A DNA stretch of 38,995 nt, taken from the NCBI GenBank assembly GCA_964652805.1, contig CAZZBJ010000005.1, positions 1-38,995 of the forward strand, in the 5' to 3' direction. Shown piece by piece: positions 14,006 through 21,258 of the stretch (its first letter is position 1; every line of letters begins with the position of its first letter). A model generated the notes under the pieces. It was not told the origin of the DNA. It did not search any database and was given only the letters and a program-made list of their open reading frames with translations. This DNA is from Claveliimonas sp964652805 (GTDB lineage Bacteria; Bacillota; Clostridia; Lachnospirales; Lachnospiraceae). The position numbers and the translations under genes are program-made.

Positions 14006-14890
14006 TCACTCCTTCTCCATCTCGTCCAGCAACTCCACATACTGGCCCGCAAAGAGGCTGTTCTTCCTCCATATAAATGTAAGATCGTGATACCTGGGAA
14101 AATCCTCCAAACAGACCGGGACAAGGGCGCCCTCCTCCAGCTCCCGCAGCACCGCCGCCTCATAGAGGAAGGCAATACCGCCTCCGCCTTGGGCCATCAT
14201 CTTGATGGCGCCCATGTTGCTGATCTCCACCACATTGGAAAAATCGCCGATCCCCCAGCCCCTCTCCGCCAGGGCTCTCTCCAGCACCTCCCGGGTCCCG
14301 GAGCCCTGCTCCCTGGTGATAAGAGTGACGGGGAAGAGCTCCTGAAAGCTGCAGGGCTTCTCCCGGGGCGGGAGAAATCCGGGAGCGCACACTCCCAGAT
14401 ACTTCTCCCGTCTGAAGAGGCGGAAATCATAGTCCCGCTTCTCAAAGAAGCCTTCCACCAGGGCAAAATCGATCTCCCCTCTGTCCAGCTTCCCGAGAAG
14501 CTCCTCTGTGTTGGCAATGGACAGACGGATCCTTGTCTCCGGATACCGGCGTATGTAAGAGGCCAGGTATTTCCCGATCACATACTCCCCGATGGTCATG
14601 GTGACGCCGAAGAGCAGCTGTCTCCTCCCGGTCTTTTCCTCGTCAAACATCCTCCGCAGGGCCATGTCATCGTGCTTCATGGTAGTGACAGCCCCCAGGA
14701 GGCGACGGCCCTCCGGGGTGAGGCTGATCTTCTTCCCCTGGAAGGAGAAGAGCTGCACCCCGTATTCTTTTTCTATAAAGTGGATATGCTGAGTGACAGC
14801 AGGCTGGGTGATGTGCAGTTCCCTGGCCGCCTTTGTGAAATTCATATACCTGCACACTGCCAGAAAGGTGTCCATCCTGAAATCAAGCAC
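14006..14890 (-). CDS. LysR-family transcriptional regulator
   Basis: A 294-aa regulator starting with GTG 14890 behind AAGGAGG. Residues 1-60 are the LysR winged helix-turn-helix (FLAVCRYMNFTKAARELHIT, QPAVTQHIHFIEKEYGV); residues ~88-290 are the periplasmic-binding-like effector domain (LLFGVTMTIGEYVIG, DFALVEGFF, TREQGSGTREVLE). The GSGTR stretch is typical of CysB/CbbR-like members. It is divergent from a YeiH/UPF0324 transporter, a pairing well known for LysR genes, so it probably controls that transporter. A GC-rich hairpin (about 14934-14958) lies in its own leader. Confidence 0.93.
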   Translation of the reverse strand: MLDFRMDTFLAVCRYMNFTKAARELHITQPAVTQHIHFIEKEYGVQLFSFQGKKISLTPEGRRLLGAVTTMKHDDMALRRMFDEEKTGRRQLLFGVTMTIGEYVIGKYLASYIRRYPETRIRLSIANTEELLGKLDRGEIDFALVEGFFEKRDYDFRLFRREKYLGVCAPGFLPPREKPCSFQELFPVTLITREQGSGTREVLERALAERGWGIGDFSNVVEISNMGAIKMMAQGGGGIAFLYEAAVLRELEEGALVPVCLEDFPRYHDLTFIWRKNSLFAGQYVELLDEMEKE

Positions 14891-14976
14891 GAAAATTCCT
14901 CCTTACTTCTTACCCATTCCTCATTCCCTGTCCGGGACCGCTCCGTCCGGTCCGGGCAGGAACGGCCAGGTTTATC

Positions 14977-15008
14977 AATAAATTTACATTATTATATCAT
15001 AATTTATT
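14977..15008. promoter_or_regulatory. Candidate LysR binding region
   Basis: AATAAATT (14977-14984) and AATTTATT (15001-15008) are perfect inverted repeats in the AT-rich region between the divergent LysR and transporter genes. Further TTACATT repeats follow at 15014-15042. LysR binding is inferred from position. Confidence 0.4.
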
Positions 15009-15027
15009 ATCATTTTACATTATCATT

Positions 15028-15056
15028 TTGACGTGTTACATTTATTGGCAGACAAT
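15028..15056 (+). promoter_or_regulatory. Promoter of the YeiH-type transporter
   Basis: TTGACG (15028-15033), a 17-base spacer and GACAAT (15051-15056). The weak -10 is consistent with dependence on an activator such as LysR. Confidence 0.5.
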
Positions 15057-15103
15057 GGAAAGAAAGCTATTTCTAAAAATCCAAAAAAGAAAAGAGGTTT
15101 ATC

Positions 15104-16138
15104 ATGGAAATTTTCAGCAAAAACATAAAAGGGCTTCTGCTCTGTCTCGTCATTGCGGTTCCCGCCTGGTTTGCGGGGCTTGCCTTCCCTGTCATCGGCG
15201 GACCGGTCATCGCTATCATCCTTGGCATGATCGTCACGCTTTTCATCAGGGACAAGTCCGCCTTCCAGGAGGGCATTAACTACTGCTCCAAAAAAATCCT
15301 CCAATATGCGGTCATCCTCCTCGGCTTCGGTCTGAACCTGTCTGTGATCCTGGAGACCGGGCGCCAGTCCCTCCCCATCATCCTGTGCACCATCGCCACC
15401 TCCCTTGTCCTCGCCTTTGTCCTCAGCAGGATCTTGCACATTCCGGGGAAGATCTCCACTCTCGTGGGGGTAGGCTCCGCCATCTGCGGGGGCTCCGCCA
15501 TTGCGGCCACTGCCCCGGTCATTGACGCGGACGAAGAGGAAGTGGCCCAGGCCATCTCAGTGATCTTCTTCTTCAACGTGCTGGCTGCTGTCCTCTTCCC
15601 CCACGTTGGAAACTTTCTCGGCTTTTCCCAGACAAGCGGGGAGGCCTTCGGCATCTTTGCCGGCACAGCCATCAACGACACCTCCTCGGTGACGGCGGCA
15701 TCCTCCACCTGGGACACCATGTTCGGCCTCGGCTCCGCCACCCTGGACAAGGCTGTCACGGTAAAGCTGACCCGGACACTGGCCATCATCCCCATCACCC
15801 TGGTGCTGGCATTTTACCGCGCAAAAAAAGAGATATCTTCCGCAGGCAGCTCTGTCAGCCTGAAGAAGATCTTCCCCTTCTTTATCATTTATTTTGTCAT
15901 CGCATCTGTCATCACCACGGTGGCCACAGGCCTGGCCGGCGTGCCGGCGGACTTCTTCTCACCTCTCAAGGATCTGAGCAAGTTCTTTATTGTCCTGGCC
16001 ATGGCCGCCATCGGCCTTGGCACCAACATTGTCAAGCTGGTAAAGACCGGCGGGAAACCCCTCCTCCTGGGACTGTGCTGCTGGATCGGCATCACCGCCG
16101 TCAGCCTCGCCCTGCAGCACCTGCTGGGCATCTGGTAG
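15104..16138 (+). CDS. YeiH/UPF0324 family putative sulfate exporter
   Basis: A 344-aa integral membrane protein of the UPF0324/YeiH family (PF03601), annotated elsewhere as putative sulfate exporter. About ten hydrophobic helices are visible. Family motifs include GGPVIAIILGM (~28), LQYAVILLGFGLNL (~66), GVGSAICGGSAIAATAPVID (~118) and the glycine-rich AAIGLGTNI (~300). ATG 15104 lies behind AAAGAGG. It is divergent from a LysR gene and likely under its control. The true substrate is not firmly established for the family. Confidence 0.9.
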   Translation: MEIFSKNIKGLLLCLVIAVPAWFAGLAFPVIGGPVIAIILGMIVTLFIRDKSAFQEGINYCSKKILQYAVILLGFGLNLSVILETGRQSLPIILCTIATSLVLAFVLSRILHIPGKISTLVGVGSAICGGSAIAATAPVIDADEEEVAQAISVIFFFNVLAAVLFPHVGNFLGFSQTSGEAFGIFAGTAINDTSSVTAASSTWDTMFGLGSATLDKAVTVKLTRTLAIIPITLVLAFYRAKKEISSAGSSVSLKKIFPFFIIYFVIASVITTVATGLAGVPADFFSPLKDLSKFFIVLAMAAIGLGTNIVKLVKTGGKPLLLGLCCWIGITAVSLALQHLLGIW

Positions 16139-16175
16139 GCCTCCAGGTGGTGCAGCCTGCTCATCCTGTTTTTTA
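16112..16175 (+). terminator. Terminator of the YeiH-type gene
   Basis: CTGCAGCACCTG (16112-16123) faces CAGGTGGTGCAG (16144-16155) with one mismatch across the stop codon, and T6 follows at 16169-16174. A shorter CAGG...CCTG hairpin next to the T tract is an alternative. It also separates the convergent glmM gene. Confidence 0.45.
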
Positions 16176-16182
16176 TGTGTTG

Positions 16183-17589
16183 TTATCCTTCCACAGCCAG
16201 GTTCTCCGCATGCATCACGTCCACGACCTGATTCACATACTTCTCGCAGAGCTCATCTGTCTCCGCTTCCACCATGATGCGGATCACAGGCTCTGTGCCA
16301 CTCTCACGCACGAGGATGCGGCCGTTATCGCCGAGAGCCTCTGTCACTTCCTCCACAGCCTTCACCACCGCCGGATTCGCACGGGCTGTCTTCTTGTCTG
16401 TCACCTGCACGTTCTTCAGAAGCTGGGGATAAATCCGAACTTCCTCTGTCAGCCTGGCAAGGCTCATCTTCTTCTCAAGCATCACTTCCATGATCATCAG
16501 AGAGGTCAGGATACCGTCTCCTGTTGTGGCGTGCTTGCTGAAGATAATGTGTCCGGACTGCTCGCCGCCAAGGGAGAAGTTGTTCTTCACCATATTTTCA
16601 TACACATACTTATCGCCCACTGCCGTCTTCTCATATTTCAATCCGGCCTTGTCGCAGGCTTTGTAAAGGCCCAGGTTGGACATGACGGTGGTGACGATGG
16701 TGTCCCCGGCCAGACGGCCGTTCTCCTTCAGATATTTTCCGCAGACGTAGAGGATCAGGTCGCCGTTAACCTCATGTCCCTTCTCATCCACAGCGATGCA
16801 GCGGTCCGCGTCGCCGTCAAAGGCAAAGGCCACATCCAGACCGTTGTCCTTCACATACTGCTTCAGCACGTCGATATGGGTGGAACCGCAGTTCAGATTG
16901 ATATTAAGTCCGTTTGGCTCATTGTTGATGACATAGGTCTTCGCACCCAGGGCGTCATACACGCTCTTGGCGATCATAAACGCACTTCCGTTGGAACAGT
17001 CAAGCCCCACCTTCATCCCCTCAAAAGACCTGGTAGCAAGCGAAATCAGATAGCCCACATAGCGGTTTCTTCCGGCCACATAGTCTGTCGTGCGGCCGAT
17101 CTGGTCCCTTTTGGCCAGGGGCAGTTCCCCTGTCTCCCCGTCAATATAGGCTTCGATCTTCTCCTCTACCTCAGCCTCCAGCTTATGGCCCTTGCCGTTG
17201 ATCACCTTGATCCCGTTGTCGTAGAAGGGATTATGGCTGGCGGAGATCATGATACCGCAGTCAAAGTTCTCCGTCCTTGTCACATAGGACACGCTGGGCG
17301 TAGTGGTCACGTGAAGGAGGAACGCGTCCGCACCTGACGCGGTCAGGCCTGCTGCCAGCGCGTACTCAAACATGTAGCTGCTGCGCCTTGTGTCTTTCCC
17401 GATGACAACTCTGGCCTTGTGCTCCTGCCCGTAGTACCATCCGAGGAAACGTCCCACCTGGAAGGCGTGCTCCACTGTCAGGACTTCATTCGCTTCTCCC
17501 CGGAAACCATCTGTTCCGAAATATTTTCCGATTTGAATTATCTCCTTATCACAGATATGATTTTGGCCGATTGTCTGTTTTTTTTGCAC
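16183..17589 (-). CDS. glmM: Phosphoglucosamine mutase GlmM
   Basis: GlmM converts glucosamine-6-phosphate to glucosamine-1-phosphate for peptidoglycan precursors. Family motifs: GKYFGTDGFRGEAN, catalytic-serine loop MISASHNPFYDNGIK, metal loop AFDGDADRC, GGEQSGHI, and phosphate-binding RESGTEPVIRIM. The normal family start MGKYFGTDGFRG corresponds here to ATC at 17530-17532, placed 9 bases after AAGGAG (17542-17547) exactly where an ATG would be expected. The only canonical upstream start is GTG 17589, which adds 19 residues, lacks a clear ribosome site and lies in a perfect hairpin stem. The outer boundary given here is the GTG; I think initiation near 17532 is more natural. Promoter at 17609-17637. 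Confidence 0.95.
   Translation of the reverse strand: MQKKQTIGQNHICDKEIIQIGKYFGTDGFRGEANEVLTVEHAFQVGRFLGWYYGQEHKARVVIGKDTRRSSYMFEYALAAGLTASGADAFLLHVTTTPSVSYVTRTENFDCGIMISASHNPFYDNGIKVINGKGHKLEAEVEEKIEAYIDGETGELPLAKRDQIGRTTDYVAGRNRYVGYLISLATRSFEGMKVGLDCSNGSAFMIAKSVYDALGAKTYVINNEPNGLNINLNCGSTHIDVLKQYVKDNGLDVAFAFDGDADRCIAVDEKGHEVNGDLILYVCGKYLKENGRLAGDTIVTTVMSNLGLYKACDKAGLKYEKTAVGDKYVYENMVKNNFSLGGEQSGHIIFSKHATTGDGILTSLMIMEVMLEKKMSLARLTEEVRIYPQLLKNVQVTDKKTARANPAVVKAVEEVTEALGDNGRILVRESGTEPVIRIMVEAETDELCEKYVNQVVDVMHAENLAVEG
17530..17547 (-). promoter_or_regulatory. glmM ribosome site facing an ATC codon
   Basis: AAGGAG (17542-17547), a 9-base gap and ATC (17530-17532) in frame with GKYFGTDGFRG. The spacing is ideal but the codon is not a standard start. 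Confidence 0.6.
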
Positions 17590-17598
17590 AATCGGCCA
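17564..17598 (-). repeat. Perfect 5' hairpin in the glmM leader
   Basis: TGGCCGATTGT and ACAATCGGCCA are perfect 11-bp complements around a loop containing A8. The hairpin would lie within a few bases of the predicted glmM mRNA 5' end and contains the GTG codon in its stem. It may protect the mRNA from 5'-end decay. Confidence 0.6.
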
Positions 17599-17608
17599 TT
17601 TCTCGTAT

Positions 17609-17637
17609 ATTATACTGCGTTTTATTCAAATATACAA
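17609..17637 (-). promoter_or_regulatory. glmM promoter
   Basis: TTGTAT (17632-17637), a 17-base spacer and TATAAT (17609-17614). The interval 17638-17800 downstream of the purH-type gene shows no further gene I can support. Confidence 0.8.
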
Positions 17638-17800
17638 CTGGTTTCACGTTGTCATTTTCTGTTTTTTATTGGCGCTTTCTTCTCTGGTTCCCAGTCTTTG
17701 AAACAGTTGTTACGTTCTTTACAGATTCGTTTACTGCTGCACTTTGATCATTTGTATTTTTCTGTGTAACCTTCAGCGCTAAAGTGTTCTATCTTGCCTC

Positions 17801-18979
17801 TTAGTGATGGAACAGGCGGATGCCAGTAAAGGCCATCACCATATCGTGGCTGTTGCATACCTCGATGACATTGTCGTCCCGGACTGAGCCGCCTGGCTGC
17901 GCCACGTACTTCACGCCACTTTTGTAAGCTCTCTCAATGTTGTCGCCAAAGGGGAAGAAAGCATCGGAGCCAAGAGCTACGTCTGTCAGCTTGTCAAGCC
18001 ACTCTCTTTTCTCCTCCTTTGTAAACACCTCCGGCTTCACCTTGAAGGTCTGCTCCCATTTTCCGTCTGCCAGCACATCCATGTACTCGTCCCCGATGTA
18101 CAGGTCGATGGCGTTGTCTCTGTCGGCCCGGCCGATCTTGTCCAGGAACTGCAGGCCCATCACCTTCGGTGACTGGCGCAGCCACCAGTTGTCCGCCTTC
18201 TGTCCGGCCAGTCTGGTGCAGTGGATACGGGACTGCTGCCCTGCCCCGATGCCAATGGCCTGTCCGCCCTTTACGTAGCACACAGAGTTGGACTGCGTGT
18301 ATTTCAGGGTGATCATGGAGATGGCCAGGTCTATCTTCGCCTCTTTTGGCATCTCTTTATTTTCTGTCACAATGTTGTCAAAGAAGTCGTCCCCGATGTG
18401 AAGCTCATTTCTGCCCTGCTCAAAGGTGATGCCGTACACTTCCTTGTGCTCCGGGGCTGCCGGCACATAGTCGGGATCGATCTGGATGATGTTGTAGTTG
18501 CCTGTTTTCTTCTGCTTCAGAAGCTCCAGTGCCTCCGGCTCGTATCCGGGAGCGATGACTCCGTCGGACACCTCCCTCTTGATGAGGCGGGCTGTATCCA
18601 CGTCACAGACATCGGACAGGGAAATAAAATCTCCAAAGGAGGACATTCTGTCTGCGCCTCTGGCTCTTGCGTAGGCGCAGGCCAGGGGAGAGAGCTCTCC
18701 TAAGTCGTCCACCCAGTAGATCTTTGCCAGCGTATCCGTGAGGGGCAGACCCACAGCCGCTCCCGCAGGAGACACGTGCTTAAAGGAGGTTGCTGCCGGA
18801 AGTCCGGTGGCCTCCTTCAACTCCTTCACAAGCTGCCAGCCGTTAAAGGCGTCAAGAAAATTGATATATCCCGGCTTTCCATTCCGTACTGTAATGGGAA
18901 GCTCGCTCCCGTCTGCCATATAGATCCTGGACGGCTTCTGGTTGGGGTTACATCCGTATTTCAGTTGCAGTTCCTTCAT
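17801..18979 (-). CDS. purH: AICAR transformylase (PurH C-domain type)
   Basis: A 392-aa stand-alone version of the AICAR formyltransferase half of PurH: it formylates AICAR with 10-formyl-THF, the ninth step of purine synthesis. Motifs include LKYGCNPNQKPSRIY at the start, SFKHVSPAGAAVG (~65, the catalytic Lys-His), SDGVIAPGYEPEALELLK, and VKGGQAIGIGAGQQSRIHC (~240), with SDAFFPFGDNIERA near the end. The MGS-like IMP cyclohydrolase domain of bifunctional PurH (~200 residues at the N-terminus) is absent; that activity is supplied by the adjacent PurO-like gene 25 bases upstream. ATG 18979 follows GGAGGG. Confidence 0.95.
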   Translation of the reverse strand: MKELQLKYGCNPNQKPSRIYMADGSELPITVRNGKPGYINFLDAFNGWQLVKELKEATGLPAATSFKHVSPAGAAVGLPLTDTLAKIYWVDDLGELSPLACAYARARGADRMSSFGDFISLSDVCDVDTARLIKREVSDGVIAPGYEPEALELLKQKKTGNYNIIQIDPDYVPAAPEHKEVYGITFEQGRNELHIGDDFFDNIVTENKEMPKEAKIDLAISMITLKYTQSNSVCYVKGGQAIGIGAGQQSRIHCTRLAGQKADNWWLRQSPKVMGLQFLDKIGRADRDNAIDLYIGDEYMDVLADGKWEQTFKVKPEVFTKEEKREWLDKLTDVALGSDAFFPFGDNIERAYKSGVKYVAQPGGSVRDDNVIEVCNSHDMVMAFTGIRLFHH

Positions 18980-19004
18980 TTCTTATCCCTCCGCAAATCG
19001 TGTT

Positions 19005-19718
19005 CTATTTATTCTTGTTGATGATCTTTGACTCGTATGTGCCTGTGGCAATGTCAATGTACCGCACAAACAGGGAGACCTTGTTGTCCTCGTTGAGGCT
19101 GCTCCACAACGTGTCCGCAAAGGCGTCCATGTCGTCCGGGATGGCGATGCGCTTCGGCTCTCCTTCAAAGCTGGGAAGAGGATTGCCGTCGTGCATGTAG
19201 GTGTGGATGAAATGTCCCTCTCCCGGCACAGCATTCTCGTAGGCAAATGTGTAGCGGCAGCAGCTTCCCGTATCACCGTTCCTGCTCTTTAAGATAGACA
19301 TGGCGTAATTGAATTTTCCGCCCTCCACGTGCATGATGCCGGAAATGCGGGGCGTGTAGTTGGGTGCGTCGGGCTCAAATTCACGGCTGCGCAGAGACTG
19401 CTCAAAAGTCTTCTGCTTGTCCATTCCCTCATAGATGGTATCGGTCTGGTCTCCGTTGGTAACAATAGTCTTATTTCCAAGTACCCGCACAGGAGCGTAG
19501 ATGATCAGGCTCGGGTCTGTCAGCTTGGACTCGTCAAAGGCCCGGGTGCGGATGCCCTCGCCCTCCTCCACGAAGACGCGGTTTCGGCTGTTCTCACTTC
19601 TTCCCATGATAAAATAGGCTGTGACAGCTTTTTGGCCGTCGGCGCTGCGCCCAATGATGATTCCTCTTCCGGGATAGGAGTTTTCCTGTAATTCTTTTTC
19701 AATTGACAACATTTCCAT
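19005..19718 (-). CDS. IMP cyclohydrolase, PurO-like
   Basis: A 237-aa member of PF07826 (IMP cyclohydrolase-like, the archaeal PurO type), which would close FAICAR to IMP, the last step of purine synthesis. Recognisable stretches are NSYPGRGIIIGRSADGQKAV (~13), YFIMGRSENSRNRVF, NYTPRISGIMHVEGG and GNPLPSFEGEPKRI. ATG 19718 follows GAGGAG. It precedes the AICAR transformylase gene by 25 bases, so the two together replace bifunctional PurH. A TATAAT at 19767-19772 is a possible promoter. Confidence 0.9.
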   Translation of the reverse strand: MEMLSIEKELQENSYPGRGIIIGRSADGQKAVTAYFIMGRSENSRNRVFVEEGEGIRTRAFDESKLTDPSLIIYAPVRVLGNKTIVTNGDQTDTIYEGMDKQKTFEQSLRSREFEPDAPNYTPRISGIMHVEGGKFNYAMSILKSRNGDTGSCCRYTFAYENAVPGEGHFIHTYMHDGNPLPSFEGEPKRIAIPDDMDAFADTLWSSLNEDNKVSLFVRYIDIATGTYESKIINKNK

Positions 19719-19826
19719 GAGTGACTCTCCTCTTTATCTTGTATTTGCTGGTTTCCCACTTTCTCCATTATATAAGATATACGAATATTTTTCCACCATT
19801 AATCAGTATTCGTTATAAAAGAAAAG

Positions 19827-19853
19827 CAGGGAACAGTCCGTCACTGCTCCCTG
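19827..19853 (-). terminator. Terminator of the greA/argB-like operon
   Basis: CAGGGAGCAGT-GACGG-ACTGTTCCCTG forms an 11-bp stem with one mismatch, followed on the minus strand by CTTTTCTTTT. On the plus strand it is followed by GTATTTTT, so it may work both ways. Confidence 0.8.
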
Positions 19854-19924
19854 GTATTTTTACACTATCACGTATCGGCTCCTTTTCCAAAAAGCTTCCT
19901 CTGAAAGCTTCCTTCTTTTTTCAT

Positions 19925-20656
19925 TTATTCATCCTTCTCGTGTGCATACAGACGGCTCTCATCCTGGATCATCACCGTGCCCACGCCGGCCACGCTGAAA
20001 AATTCCAGCAGAAGAGCATGACCCATCCTTCCATCCAGGAGGTTGACACGGTTCACTCCCCTCTCAATAGCCTTCAGCCCTCTCTCCACTCTGGAGATGA
20101 CTCCCTCTGTCACTTTTCCCTGGCTGAGCATCTCCTGCACCTGCGCAACAGTCAGGCGGCTGTAGACCTCCGTTCTCTCCTCGTCCTTCCAGATCCCTCT
20201 GTGAGAGGAGAGATAGACCAGCTTGTCCGCCCCCAGTCCCACGGCCACGTCAAGTGCCGCATCGATGGGGTCGATCTCCACATTCTCCGTGTCAATGTCA
20301 TTGGGCATGATGACAGGGATGTAGCCGTTTTCCAGCATGATAGAGGGCGTTTCCATATCCATGCCGCAGATGCCGATGGCCTTTGTGCCGCACAGCTCCA
20401 GGAGCTTGGCGATCCTTTTGTTCTCCCGGAATTTGTCCACGCCGATGGGGGCGCCGTGCACCACCACAGGCTTCATGCCCACGGTCTTTAAGAGGACAAT
20501 GTCCCTCATCAGCTCCTGCTCGCCCACAGGGCTCATGTATTTCCTGCAGCCGTATTCGATGACCACCACCTGCCGGTTAAAATCCCTGATATAGGGCAGG
20601 GCGTCTGTCAGCACCTCCGCTTTTTTCTCCACCTGTTCCAGTATCATCCGCTCCAT
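19925..20656 (-). CDS. ArgB-like amino-acid kinase homologue, key residues lost
   Basis: A 243-aa protein that aligns along its length with N-acetylglutamate kinase (ArgB): EVLTDALPYIRDFNRQVVVI, DIVLLKTVGMKPVVVHG, AKLLELCGTKAIGICG, LENGYIPVIMPNDIDTE, AALDVAVGLGADKLVYLS, KVTEGVISRVERGLKAI. The catalytic/nucleotide-binding positions are changed: the VIKYGG motif reads VIEYGC (Glu34 for Lys, Cys37 for Gly), HGGGP reads HGAP, and the second lysine of the ITDGMIVKV motif is Arg. It is shorter than typical ArgB (~280-300 aa). No other arginine genes are nearby. It lies 25 bases after greA in one operon. It probably lacks kinase activity or has a different substrate. Confidence 0.85.
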   Translation of the reverse strand: MERMILEQVEKKAEVLTDALPYIRDFNRQVVVIEYGCRKYMSPVGEQELMRDIVLLKTVGMKPVVVHGAPIGVDKFRENKRIAKLLELCGTKAIGICGMDMETPSIMLENGYIPVIMPNDIDTENVEIDPIDAALDVAVGLGADKLVYLSSHRGIWKDEERTEVYSRLTVAQVQEMLSQGKVTEGVISRVERGLKAIERGVNRVNLLDGRMGHALLLEFFSVAGVGTVMIQDESRLYAHEKDE

Positions 20657-20681
20657 CTTTCTCCTCCTTCGGACCTGATTT

Positions 20682-21197
20682 CTAATATTTCCGTATGGCG
20701 TCCTCGTCCTCCCCGTCGGTCTTCTCCACGGATCGGATCACCACATAGTAGCCTGCGTTGTCATTGACCTTTACGTACACTCTGTCCCCTGCCCGGTGCT
20801 TCATGATCGCCCTGCCGATGGGGGATTCTATGCTGATCTTCCCGTTCAGAGAGCTTCCTCTGACGGATGTAACCAGCTTAAAGACTTCCGTCTCGTCATC
20901 GTCCTCAAAATAGACTTCTACCCTCTTGTCAAGGCCTGCCTCGTCGTCCGCCGCGTCGTCCTTCACAATACGGGCTGTCTTCAGCATCCTCTCCAGATAG
21001 CGGATGCGGCTCTCGTTCTGGTTCTTGTCCTTCTTGGCCGCATGGTACTCAAAATTCTCGCTCAGATCCCCGTGGGACCTGGCCTCCTTCACCGCCTCGA
21101 TAGCGTTTTTTCTCACAACCAGCTTCCTGTACTCGATCTCTTTTTCAATCTTCTCCACGTCCTGTCTGGTCAGTTGTTCTCTCACTTTAAAAAACAT
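20682..21197 (-). CDS. greA: GreA-type transcription elongation factor
   Basis: GreA rescues backtracked RNA polymerase by stimulating transcript cleavage. The 171-aa protein has the N-terminal coiled coil with the acidic tip HGDLSENFEYHAAKKDK (~42-58) and the C-terminal FKBP-like domain with VRGSSLNGKISIESPIGRAI and GDRVYVKV. A short insert (DDAADDEAGLDKRV) precedes the C-domain. The annotated ATG 21197 lies very close to GGAAAGG. The extended -10 element TGC-TATAAT at 21225-21233 probably starts this transcript, which continues into the ArgB-like gene. Confidence 0.9.
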   Translation of the reverse strand: MFFKVREQLTRQDVEKIEKEIEYRKLVVRKNAIEAVKEARSHGDLSENFEYHAAKKDKNQNESRIRYLERMLKTARIVKDDAADDEAGLDKRVEVYFEDDDETEVFKLVTSVRGSSLNGKISIESPIGRAIMKHRAGDRVYVKVNDNAGYYVVIRSVEKTDGEDEDAIRKY

Positions 21198-21224
21198 CCT
21201 TTCCGGACCTGTCAGTCCATGTCT

Positions 21225-21233
21225 ATTATAGCA
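21225..21233 (-). promoter_or_regulatory. greA extended -10 promoter
   Basis: TGC followed by a perfect TATAAT (21225-21230) on the minus strand, 27 bases upstream of greA. The -35 region is weak. A GGAC...GTCC hairpin lies just before the ribosome site. Confidence 0.6.
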
Positions 21234-21258
21234 TACATTCTTTCTCTGAAAAGGAGGA

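Noticed and set aside
16075..17337. Open frame of 420 codons on the plus strand
   Set aside because: Antisense to glmM, His/Leu-rich, no family motif or ribosome site.
17640..17800. Short minus-strand frame after the purH-type gene (VTQKNTNDQSAAVNESVKN)
   Set aside because: It has no start codon after the preceding stop and no ribosome site; composition alone is not enough.
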